The notes beneath the pieces are model-generated. The model ran no database searches. It was not told the DNA's origin and was given only the letters and a program-made list of their open reading frames with translations. From CALMEH01 sp964548225 (GTDB taxonomy: Bacteria > Acidobacteriota > Blastocatellia > Pyrinomonadales > Pyrinomonadaceae), in NCBI GenBank assembly GCA_964548225.1, contig CAZJQP010000011.1, forward strand, positions 14,716 through 78,715: DNA of 64,000 nucleotides, in the 5' to 3' direction. The position numbers and the translations under genes are program-made. Below are positions 38,001 to 44,621 of this stretch, in pieces; position 1 is the stretch's first letter, and each line of letters starts with the position of its first letter.

Positions 38001-38322
38001 CGGACTCGTTTTGACGGCAATCGAAACCCGCTATAAAACTTCGGCTTTCGTTGGTGCAGGACTCGAAAAAGATTTTCTCACGCGGCTTCCCGAAACTTCG
38101 CCGATAAAATTCGCTTCGCAAATCAAAACGCAAAAACTCATCGTCAACGGACGTTTCGACGAAACTTTCCCTTTCAATACCGATGCACAGCCGCTTTTCA
38201 AACTCTTGCGCGAACCGAAAAAAATTGTCATCTATGAAGGCGGACACATTCCAACGCTCGAATTTCTCGTGCCGACAGTTAATAATTGGCTCGACGAAAC
38301 GATGGGAAGTGCGGCGAAATAA
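35062..38322 (+). CDS. Ser/Thr kinase fused to FGE-sulfatase and alpha/beta-hydrolase domains
   Basis: A 1086-aa protein with four parts. Kinase (about 80-345): LLGAGGMGEVYLARD, HRDIKPANI, DFGLAK, MSPEQVRG. One membrane helix (FVFFGLIISIFAFGGWYLW, about 397-415), so the kinase is inside and the rest outside. A PEGA-like stretch (SVNSEPNGAKVYL). An FGE-sulfatase (SUMF1/EgtB-type) domain at about 560-797 (VPAGEY, YEVSNAEFKEFI, LPTVFQWEKAARDG, NVSEWNLNESPEG, GFRCVS). An alpha/beta-hydrolase at about 813-1086 with nucleophile Ser in FLGISNGANVG, Asp in GRFDETFP and His in EGGHIPTLEF. The hydrolase triad looks intact. It pairs with the upstream sigma factor. The exported domains may sense or cleave an ester or peptide substrate. 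Confidence 0.93.
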   Translation: MDKEKWREISKIFHLALEKSADERSAFLDEKCADDSELREEIEMLLNANDDEDSFIDSPKLGLATLENQPKLKEGEKIGSFEVIKLLGAGGMGEVYLARDLKLNRLVALKILPPNSKIDKNAAKRFLREAQSAAALEHPHICTIHEIGEQSGFNYIVMQYVEGETLSARIKSGNLKPQDSLDIAVQIAHALAEAHKRGIVHRDIKPANIIISANNQAKVLDFGLAKRFVFKTDEGESSFKTILSQPGTIIGTASYMSPEQVRGMDADARSDLWSLGVCLYEMLFRKTPFVGENSVERLAAILYKSPEIQENIPNELKKILDKALSKEPENRYQTATEMIADLKHLKQEIEFAEQLQIHATSNTTDDGIHQTLTQYLSEHPTIAITAGKPKTSWKRFVFFGLIISIFAFGGWYLWQNYRVNQARENLRKAEELSKSEKNFEAFDLALQAEKVLPTNETLNKLLPTISVSLSVNSEPNGAKVYLKRFQPDEKNKFPERQLIGETPIENLRIARGSYILQIEKDGFASFERTISGTIPRIGGSFIETPPLKIEAKLIEKDKVPDRMIYVPAGEYSLVNWSRSTASKVNLDAYFIDKYEVSNAEFKEFINAGGYIKPELWKVPFVKDGKEISMSEALSLLKDKTGLPAPRSWTNQTFAEGKADFPVTDITWYEAAAYAEFRGKKLPTVFQWEKAARDGAFDPRYNAMPWGFIKQGETTDNRANFRGTGTVAVTSNEFGMSPFGAFNMAGNVSEWNLNESPEGFITSGGAWNDLAYSFGDYGIYPGLYSANRIGFRCVSASPTDQGAQMIPPTETPEYKPSTDADFKTWLTHYEYDKKPLNAEITETIETDAWTRERITFAGEGGETAIGYLYLPKNYPRPLQIIYYVPPGDVVRGIRSLPDSIEMFVAPFIKSGRAVFGVVLKGYIERPFPKNYALPENSTVEFRKQMVNWITDLRRGVDYLETRQDLNSQKIAFLGISNGANVGLVLTAIETRYKTSAFVGAGLEKDFLTRLPETSPIKFASQIKTQKLIVNGRFDETFPFNTDAQPLFKLLREPKKIVIYEGGHIPTLEFLVPTVNNWLDETMGSAAK

Positions 38323-38373
38323 TTTCTTCTTTGCTTGACAGTTTTCGCCGAAAATCGCAGAATTTAATTTAAC

Positions 38374-38436
38374 TTTCGTGGTGAGTTAAGGCGACTTGCG
38401 ACCACGTTAAATAAACCGCTAAACAGCTAAAGTTAA
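38374..38436 (+). ncRNA. SAM-II-like riboswitch
   Basis: P1 stem CGTGGT (38377-38382) / ACCACG (38401-38406), loop GAGTTAAGGCGACTTGC, then TTAAATAAACCGCTAAA. These follow the SAM-II consensus as I know it from Bacteroidota and Alphaproteobacteria (TTGC before the second P1 strand, TTAAA after it, GCTAAA as pseudoknot partner). The gene downstream is a methionine enzyme, which fits SAM feedback. An intrinsic terminator follows, so control may be by attenuation. Confidence 0.85.
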
Positions 38437-38450
38437 TGGATTTTTTAGGA

Positions 38451-38480
38451 ATCTCGCTGTTTTGGCGAGATTTTTATTTT
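38451..38480 (+). terminator. Intrinsic terminator after the riboswitch
   Basis: Stem ATCTCGC (38451-38457) / GCGAGAT (38465-38471) with a T-rich tail, between the aptamer and the methionine gene, so a likely expression platform. Confidence 0.8.
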
Positions 38481-38488
38481 TATGGAAA

Positions 38489-38558
38489 GAGGTTTTAGGT
38501 TTTAGGTTTTAGCAAAATTCGGAATTCCGCTAAAACCTAAAACCTAAAACCTAAAAAC
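38489..38558. repeat. Heptanucleotide repeat hairpin (GGTTTTA / TAAAACC)
   Basis: Three copies of GGTTTTA (38491-38512) face three to four copies of TAAAACC (38529-38558), in the leader of the methionine gene, ending 6 bp before its ATG. It probably covers the ribosome binding region in the mRNA. Confidence 0.88.
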
Positions 38559-38564
38559 CAATCT

Positions 38565-40451
38565 ATGAAAGATTTTCGGGAAATTCTTGAATCGGACGGC
38601 GTTTATGTTTTTGACGGCGCGGTTGGGACGCGGTTTTATGATAAGGGCGTTTATATCAATCGAAGCTATGACGAACTGAATTTAGTTTCGCCCGACCTTG
38701 TGCGCGAAGTTCACGCCGAATATGTCAAAGCGGGCGCGGATATTGTTGAAACGAATACTTTCGGCGCGACGCGGCATCGGCTTCAACAATACGGTTTGGA
38801 AAATAAATTGCGCGAGATAAACATTGCCGGCGTGAAATTGGCGCGTGAGGCGGCGGGCGAAAATGCGTTTGTTGCGGGCGCGGTTGGTCCGCTTGATTTG
38901 CGGATTGAGCCTTACGGTCCGACTTCGTTTGATGAAGCGAAGGAGATGTTTAAGGAACAAATTTCCGCGTTATTGGAAGGCGACGTTGATTTGTTTGTTC
39001 TCGAAACATTTTCGGATTTGTCGGAGATTCGACAAGCGATAAACGCAGTCAGAGAATTAACGGATTTGCCGATTTTCGCGCAGATGACGATTGAGACAAG
39101 CGGTAAGACGGTTTTCGGTGCGGACGCGGAACTTATCGCGCAACGCCTAGAAGAATACGGCGCAGACGTTATCGGTCTGAACTGCGGTGTCGGTCCGACG
39201 CACACGCTCACTGCGCTCGAAAAGATGCGTCCGGCGACGACGAAAAAGCTCGCGGCGCAACCGAACGCGGGCTTGCCGAGAGATGTTCAGGGCAGACAGT
39301 TTTATATGTGTTCGCCCGAATATATGTCGAAGTTTGCCAAAAGATTTATCAAAGCGGGCGCGTCGTTTATCGGCGGTTGTTGCGGGACGACTCCGAAACA
39401 TATCAAACTGATTTCGGATGCTGTCCGCGCTTTTTCGCCGCGCAAAACGAAATCGTCGAAGATTACGGCGAGCGCGAAAGTGAATGATTTAACGCCGCAG
39501 GATGTCGAAGTCGTCGCGCCGGAATTGCGCTCGAAATGGTCGCGGAAGATTGCGCTTGGCGAATTTGTTACGTCGGTTGAAGTTTTGCCGCCGAAAGGTT
39601 GCGACGCGCAGAAAACTTTGGATTCAATTCGGCTTCTTGTTGATGCCGGAGTTGACGCGGTAAATATTCCTGACGGACCGAGAGCGCAAACGAGAATGAG
39701 CGCACAGGCAACCGCCGTTCTCGTCGAGCGCGAAGTCGGCATCGAAGCCGTTTTGCATTATTGTTGCCGCGACCGAAACTTGCTCGGAATGATGTCCGAC
39801 CTTCTCGGCGCGGCGGCTCTCGGCGTGCATAATTTATTGATTATCACGGGCGACCCGCCAAAGATGGGACCGTTTCCCGATGCCACCGCCGTTTTCGATA
39901 TTGATTCAATCGGCTTGACGAATATGGTCAATAAACTCAATCACGGCTTGGATTTAGGTAATAATCCAATCGGACAACCGACGGCGTTTTCAATCGGTGT
40001 CGGCGTAAATCCGGGCGCGATAAACTTGGACGAAGAAATCCGCCGCTTTGAATGGAAAGTCGAAGCCGGCGCGGAATATGCCATTACGCAACCTGTCTAT
40101 GACACAAAGCAGTTAAGAGATTTTCTCAAACGAATCGAACACGTTCGCATTCCGATTGTCGCCGGCATCTTTCCGCTCGTTTCAATCCGCAACGCCGAAT
40201 TTATGCACAACGAAGTTCCGGGCGTAGTCATCACCGAACAAATCCTCAAACGGATGCGGAAATCTTCTGACATCTCGAAAGAAGCCGCCCGCAACGAAGG
40301 CTTGGCAATCGCCCGTGAATCTTTGGCTGAAGTCCGCGATTTGATTCAAGGTGTTCAGGTTTCCGCACCGTTCGGAAATGTGAAATATGCGCTTCAAGTT
40401 TTCGATGTTTTAGATGAGTTCAAATCCCGCGCCAGTAAAGGTCAAGTCTGA
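38565..40451 (+). CDS. Bifunctional homocysteine S-methyltransferase / methylenetetrahydrofolate reductase
   Basis: A 628-aa fusion of the YitJ type. The N-terminal half (about 1-290) is a homocysteine methyltransferase: VFDGAVGTRFYDKGV, ETNTFGATRHRL, and the zinc Cys residues in GLNCGVGPTHTL and GGCCGTTPKH. The C-terminal half (about 330-620) is a MetF-type FAD enzyme: FVTSVEVLPPKG, GDPPKMGPFPDAT, TQPVYDTKQL, AGIFPLVS. It makes methionine with a methyl group from folate; no B12-binding domain is present, so a cobalamin domain or other methyl donor must come from elsewhere. Preceded by a SAM-II-like riboswitch and a terminator. Single-gene unit. Confidence 0.95.
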   Translation: MKDFREILESDGVYVFDGAVGTRFYDKGVYINRSYDELNLVSPDLVREVHAEYVKAGADIVETNTFGATRHRLQQYGLENKLREINIAGVKLAREAAGENAFVAGAVGPLDLRIEPYGPTSFDEAKEMFKEQISALLEGDVDLFVLETFSDLSEIRQAINAVRELTDLPIFAQMTIETSGKTVFGADAELIAQRLEEYGADVIGLNCGVGPTHTLTALEKMRPATTKKLAAQPNAGLPRDVQGRQFYMCSPEYMSKFAKRFIKAGASFIGGCCGTTPKHIKLISDAVRAFSPRKTKSSKITASAKVNDLTPQDVEVVAPELRSKWSRKIALGEFVTSVEVLPPKGCDAQKTLDSIRLLVDAGVDAVNIPDGPRAQTRMSAQATAVLVEREVGIEAVLHYCCRDRNLLGMMSDLLGAAALGVHNLLIITGDPPKMGPFPDATAVFDIDSIGLTNMVNKLNHGLDLGNNPIGQPTAFSIGVGVNPGAINLDEEIRRFEWKVEAGAEYAITQPVYDTKQLRDFLKRIEHVRIPIVAGIFPLVSIRNAEFMHNEVPGVVITEQILKRMRKSSDISKEAARNEGLAIARESLAEVRDLIQGVQVSAPFGNVKYALQVFDVLDEFKSRASKGQV

Positions 40452-40519
40452 CGAATTGCCATTTGCGGAGTTTGCCGTTAAACTTGTTATAAAAATAGGA
40501 CAAGTTACGGAGAGTAATA

Positions 40520-42253
40520 ATGGTTAAATTCGGTAAGATTATAATTGGTTTGGTATTTGTATTTTGTTATAGTCAGTTTGCTTTGGGTGCGGTTTTTACG
40601 GTTACGAAAACTGCAGATACAAACGATGGAACTTGCGATTCGGATTGTTCTCTGCGCGAAGCAGTCGTAGCGGCAAATGGCGTGGCTTCCAATGATTCGA
40701 TAGTTTTTTCAATGCTGTTTGATGTTCCTCAGACAATCACTTTGAGTGGCACTGACATTATTATTACGAATAACGGAACACTTCAAATCAACGGTCCCGG
40801 TGCAGATAAATTAACTGTCAGCGGTAATAATGTAAGCCGCGTTTTTACGAATAACACAGGTTCGGTAGCAACGATTTCAAATCTTCGTGTTACAGGCGGA
40901 ACGGGTGTAAGCACTGTTACAACCGGACGCGGCGGCGGGGTTTATAATAACGGAGGAACTTTGACGCTCGACGGACTCGTCATTTCGGGAAATACAGCGG
41001 CTAACGGCGGCGCAGCGAACAACGCCGGAACGGCAACGCTCAATATTTTCAGATGCGCGATTTTCAACAATTCGGTAACAGGTTCAGGTGGGGCGATGCA
41101 AAATTTCGCCGGAAACACTACTAACATCCGCGATTCTTCGATTTATAATAATACTTCCAATTCGACTACCGGCGGCGGTGCAATTCAGGCAAACGGGACT
41201 GTGAACATCACAAACACGACGTTTTCCGGCAACAATGCTAATACCGGTTCGGGGGGCGCAATCGTTTATAACGGAACAGCTTTGAGCATTACAAACTCGA
41301 CGATTGCAAACAATACGGCAACCAACAACGGCGGCGGAATTCACAAATCAACCGCCAACATCGGAGTTATCCGCAATACGATTATCGCCAACAACATCGG
41401 CACAGCGGCTTCCCCGGACGCGACCGGAACATTTAATTCCGAAGGCAATAACATTATCGGGAATATCGGAACTTCGACAGGTTGGATCGCCTCGGATTTG
41501 CAAAACACAAATCCGGCTCTCGCGGCTTTTGGTTTTTATGGCGGAAACGGCTTGAGCTATGCACTTGTTTCCGGCTCACCGGCAATTAACGCCGCACAAA
41601 ATTGCGTTACCGATTTAACTTGCGCCACCAACAATCCACCGATTGCGCTCACCGCAGACCAACGCGGCGCGGCACGAATCGGTAATGTGGACATCGGTGC
41701 GTTTGAGGTCAATAATTCCGGCAACGGTGGCACTTTTGTTGCCGAGCTTCCGAAAGGTCAGACAAATTCTCCTTATAATTTCACACTCATTCCAAACAAC
41801 GGCACGTTGAATTATTCTTTAACCGCCGGAGCATTTCCGAGCGGCGTAAATTTGACAACAATGCTTTCACCGAATGCTGTTGTTTCAGTCAACGGCACAA
41901 CCACGCAAAGCGGAATTTTTAATTTTACGGTTACAGGAACAGACGGCGCGGCTTCAATTGTTACAAATTACCGCGTTCAATTCATCGCGCCCGTTGCAGC
42001 AAATGTTTTTATCGCCGGCAGAGTAATGACAACCGACGGCAGAGGAATCAGAAACGCCGTTGTTACTTTAACGGATAACAATAGCAACACCCGTTCCGTG
42101 CGAACAAGCACATTCGGCTATTATCGTTTTGAAGCCCTCCAAGCCGGTGAGACCTATCTTGTTCAAGTCAATGCAAAACGATATACTTTCATGCCCCGCA
42201 CCATCACAGTTTTTGAAGATTTAACCGGAGTAGATTTTACTGCTGATTTTTGA
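40520..42253 (+). CDS. CSLREA-type secreted beta-helix protein with shared C-terminal domain
   Basis: A 577-aa protein with a signal peptide (IIIGLVFVFCYSQFALGAVF). The CSLREA motif follows (TKTADTNDGTCDSDCSLREA), then a right-handed beta-helix (repeats like NGGTLTLDGLVISGNTAAN, SITNSTIANNTATNNGGGI) to about residue 390, an Ig-like putative domain (about 400-490), and the C-terminal carboxypeptidase-regulatory-like domain (TSTFGYYRFEALQAGETY). Ribosome binding site GGAGA 8 bp before ATG. Probably a surface protein; catalytic residues not seen. The C-terminal domain is the same as in three other genes here. Confidence 0.92.
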   Translation: MVKFGKIIIGLVFVFCYSQFALGAVFTVTKTADTNDGTCDSDCSLREAVVAANGVASNDSIVFSMLFDVPQTITLSGTDIIITNNGTLQINGPGADKLTVSGNNVSRVFTNNTGSVATISNLRVTGGTGVSTVTTGRGGGVYNNGGTLTLDGLVISGNTAANGGAANNAGTATLNIFRCAIFNNSVTGSGGAMQNFAGNTTNIRDSSIYNNTSNSTTGGGAIQANGTVNITNTTFSGNNANTGSGGAIVYNGTALSITNSTIANNTATNNGGGIHKSTANIGVIRNTIIANNIGTAASPDATGTFNSEGNNIIGNIGTSTGWIASDLQNTNPALAAFGFYGGNGLSYALVSGSPAINAAQNCVTDLTCATNNPPIALTADQRGAARIGNVDIGAFEVNNSGNGGTFVAELPKGQTNSPYNFTLIPNNGTLNYSLTAGAFPSGVNLTTMLSPNAVVSVNGTTTQSGIFNFTVTGTDGAASIVTNYRVQFIAPVAANVFIAGRVMTTDGRGIRNAVVTLTDNNSNTRSVRTSTFGYYRFEALQAGETYLVQVNAKRYTFMPRTITVFEDLTGVDFTADF

Positions 42254-42284
42254 TTAATCTTTCGATAAAGTTATCGAAGATTCA

Positions 42285-42320
42285 GAAAAAAAAGGAAAGC
42301 AAATTTGCTTTCCTTTTTTT
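42285..42320. terminator. Bidirectional intrinsic terminator
   Basis: Perfect palindrome GGAAAGCAAATTTGCTTTCC between an A-run and a T-run, at the meeting point of two convergent genes. Confidence 0.95.
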
Positions 42321-42339
42321 TAATGTTTCGACAAGTTTC

Positions 42340-43737
42340 TTAACGAATATCGAAAGTGTTGACCGCAAAGTTGGGATTAACTCCCCATTGAGTTACCAAA
42401 ACAGAGCTGTCAAAACTGTTGAAAACCCAGAAATTACCTGCCGCCCCGGCGGTTGCGCCCGGACGATAAACGGCGATGTCCGCTTTGCCGTCGCCGTCGT
42501 AATCACCTTGCGCGGGCAAATCGCTGGAGATGCCGAACTGTCGTGTAACAACTCCGCCGGAACTTTGCAAAATCCACCAGACTATCGGTGCCGTTGTCGT
42601 TGCGCCTGTGCGTCCTACGGCATAATCGAATTTACCGTCGCCGTCATAATCTCCCGGCAGGATGTAGTCAGTCGTAAAGTTACCCCACGGTTGGTAAATA
42701 GTGCCGCCGTCCGAACTCTTCAAAATAATAAAGTGATTATCGGGTCCTGAGCCAAACCGGTAAATTGCCAAGTCAAATTTACCATCGCCATCATAATCGC
42801 CCGGAATCGGAGCATCATAAAAAGAATTGTTATCCGCGCCGGTAACGCCCCATTGAACTACACGGGCGGTATTGTTTGAACTTTGTCGGATATACCAAGT
42901 GAGCGGGTCGCCGGTCGTTGCGCCTCTTCGGGCAACGGCAACGTCCGTCTTGCCGTCGCCGTCGTAGTCGCGGCAGAGCGGCGTATCGCTCGGATTATTG
43001 CTGGTGGTCGAAGGTTGTCCGAGTCCCCAGGCATAATACTGTGTTGTGTTGGTCGCCGAAAGAAACACCCAAAATTCGGATTGTCCGCCGAGTGTCGGCG
43101 CGTCGCGGTAGTATGAAAAATCATCAATACCGTCGCCGTCAAAGTCGCCCGGACACGGAAAATCCCTCAGCGCATCGCCCCAATCGCCCGAAATAGAAGT
43201 TCCGGCGGTGCTGTTTTTGTTCCAATAAGTGATTGGTCGCGGCGTTCCGGTTGACGGAAATCTCAGGACGCTGTAATCATTTCTGCCGTCGCCGTCAAAA
43301 TCAATCGGACGTTTCGACGCAAGTTGACCGCGAATCTCGCCGCCCGGATTGCCTGATGTATGAACATTGACATACATTCCTTGCGATCGCAGAGTCGCAA
43401 TCTGCGTCGGAGTAATCGCCGAAGTTCCGGTAATCACGCCGGATGTTCCGCCAACGACACTAAAACCAATCGTAACCGGACCGTTTGACCCGCGTGCGCC
43501 GGTGTGGATATGTCCCGCCGTTTGTGCGCTTCCCAGATTGTTATAAACAACCCGATAAGTAATCGTTCCGGCTGATTCATTCAGAAAAACCCGCGCATAT
43601 CCCGTCGCGGCTGTCGTTACCGCCGGATTTTCTTGTCTGCCTTCAAGATAGGCAAAAAAGTTTTCGGCATTTGCGTTTGCCGCAAAGATAAACACGAAAA
43701 CCGCTACAATCATTAAACTGCTAAATCTCTTATTCAT
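42340..43737 (-). CDS. CHRD domain and FG-GAP/VCBS repeat secreted protein
   Basis: A 465-aa protein with a signal peptide (SLMIVAVFVFIFAANANAE). Residues about 27-145 form a CHRD domain (LEGRQENPAVTTAATGYARV, HIHTGARGSNGPV, NPGGEIRGQL). The rest has about seven FG-GAP units with calcium loops such as DFDGDGIDDF, DYDGDGKTDVAV and DYDGDGKFDLAI, predicted to form a beta-propeller. It lacks the shared C-terminal domain of its neighbours, ending in VNPNFAVNTFDIR. Secreted or surface-located; function unknown. Confidence 0.93.
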   Translation of the reverse strand: MNKRFSSLMIVAVFVFIFAANANAENFFAYLEGRQENPAVTTAATGYARVFLNESAGTITYRVVYNNLGSAQTAGHIHTGARGSNGPVTIGFSVVGGTSGVITGTSAITPTQIATLRSQGMYVNVHTSGNPGGEIRGQLASKRPIDFDGDGRNDYSVLRFPSTGTPRPITYWNKNSTAGTSISGDWGDALRDFPCPGDFDGDGIDDFSYYRDAPTLGGQSEFWVFLSATNTTQYYAWGLGQPSTTSNNPSDTPLCRDYDGDGKTDVAVARRGATTGDPLTWYIRQSSNNTARVVQWGVTGADNNSFYDAPIPGDYDGDGKFDLAIYRFGSGPDNHFIILKSSDGGTIYQPWGNFTTDYILPGDYDGDGKFDYAVGRTGATTTAPIVWWILQSSGGVVTRQFGISSDLPAQGDYDGDGKADIAVYRPGATAGAAGNFWVFNSFDSSVLVTQWGVNPNFAVNTFDIR

Positions 43738-43827
43738 TTTTTCTCCTCTTAATATTTAGAAATAACCTTAAAAAAGCATCTGACCGAATAGAATTATCCG
43801 CGATACCGCCAGCCGGAAAATTTAGTA

Positions 43828-43869
43828 TGACAATATCTAAGACATTACGCCTGTTAGATAATGTTGTCA
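43828..43869. promoter_or_regulatory. Imperfect inverted repeat upstream of the CHRD gene
   Basis: TGACAATATCTAA (43828-43840) and TTAGATAATGTTGTCA (43854-43869), about 100 bp before the gene start. It could be an operator or a hairpin in the leader; no regulator can be named. Confidence 0.4.
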
Positions 43870-43910
43870 ATCATTTTGAAGTAAAGAACAGTAATTGAAT
43901 AACTTTTCAA

Positions 43911-44189
43911 TTATGTTTGTGGATAGTTGATGACCTTAACTATTCCTTTCTTAAACTTATGCGGGTTCGGCGACGGTAGAGTTATCAATGAAAACCGATG
44001 ATTGTAGCGTTCTTCGGATGAAGTTCTGCCATCGGGCGTAGATTGCCATTCGTATTTGAGAACTGCGCCATCGTGGAATTCGTAAATTCTCTCGATTTTA
44101 TCATTGGTATAAACGGTCGGTGTTTCGTTTTTTATCTTTTGACGTTCGTCTCGGATAACAATGTCTGCGTATTCAGATGCCCTGTTCAT
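43911..44189 (-). CDS. Small hypothetical protein
   Basis: A 92-aa protein that I do not recognise. The N-terminus is charged (SEYADIVIRDERQKIKNETP) and the rest is polar with KYEWQSTPDGRTSSEERYN, compatible with a small globular or DNA/RNA-binding protein. No signal peptide or membrane segment. Start ATG 44189; there is no clear operon partner (173 bp to the CHRD gene, and a repeat region on the other side). Confidence 0.6.
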   Translation of the reverse strand: MNRASEYADIVIRDERQKIKNETPTVYTNDKIERIYEFHDGAVLKYEWQSTPDGRTSSEERYNHRFSLITLPSPNPHKFKKGIVKVINYPQT

Positions 44190-44254
44190 ATTTTTTATCA
44201 GTTGATAAGTAATCGAATAATCTTATATCAGAAACCGCTAAAATTCACGAAGCC

Positions 44255-44527
44255 GTGCCATTTTTTTCGCAAGGAACAAAGATTTTCCGCCTTCAGTCTA
44301 AATATATTTTTAAGGTTTATTCCCGACTTTTCGAGATTATTGCCTCTCTTTCTGAGATTTTTGCCCAACTTTCCAAGATATTCGGGCAACTTTCCGAGAT
44401 ATTCGGGCAACTTTCCGAGATATTCGATCTTCTTGCTGAGATATTCGAGCAACTTGCTGAGATGTTTGCCTGTCTTGCTGAGATTTTCGGGGTTCTGTTT
44501 GAGAAATGCTGTTTGAGGACTCGATAA
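44255..44527 (+). CDS. Possible small protein of nine heptad repeats (LSEIFxQ)
   Basis: A 90-codon frame from GTG 44255. From 44327 to 44515 it consists of nine 21-nt units, each one heptad of the type L-S/A-E-I-F-x-x (for example LSEIFGQ twice, LAEIFEQ, LAEMFAC). Many differences between units in this frame are third-base changes (ATT/ATA, TTT/TTC, TCC/TCT), which gives some support for translation, and a hairpin terminator follows the stop. There is no clear ribosome binding site and the start is not certain. The protein would be an amphipathic helix or coiled coil. Other frames on both strands are open too, so the array may be a non-coding repeat instead. Confidence 0.35.
   Translation: MPFFSQGTKIFRLQSKYIFKVYSRLFEIIASLSEIFAQLSKIFGQLSEIFGQLSEIFDLLAEIFEQLAEMFACLAEIFGVLFEKCCLRTR
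44327..44515. repeat. 21-nt tandem repeat, nine units
   Basis: Units of 21 nt with core CTTTCCGAGATATTCGGGCA; units 3 and 4 differ by a single base, outer units are more diverged. Unit length is three times 7, as in the heptanucleotide arrays and in the 21-nt and 42-nt repeats near 15.7-16.1 kb. Confidence 0.9.
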
Positions 44528-44540
44528 TCATCAACAGAAA

Positions 44541-44585
44541 AAGTGTTCGTTTCCAAAATATTTTCGAAAACCGAACACTTTTTTC
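44541..44585. terminator. Bidirectional intrinsic terminator
   Basis: AAGTGTTCG (44541-44549) pairs with CGAACACTT (44572-44580), with inner partial pairing and an A-run and T-run at the ends. It serves the sialidase-like protein gene on - and would serve the heptad frame on +. Confidence 0.8.
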
Positions 44586-44621
44586 TTAATTTAGCATTCT
44601 TAGATTTTTAAGTTTTTCGAC

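Noticed and set aside
44327..44515. CRISPR array
   Set aside because: The units are adjacent without spacers, so it is a tandem repeat; no cas gene is in the window.
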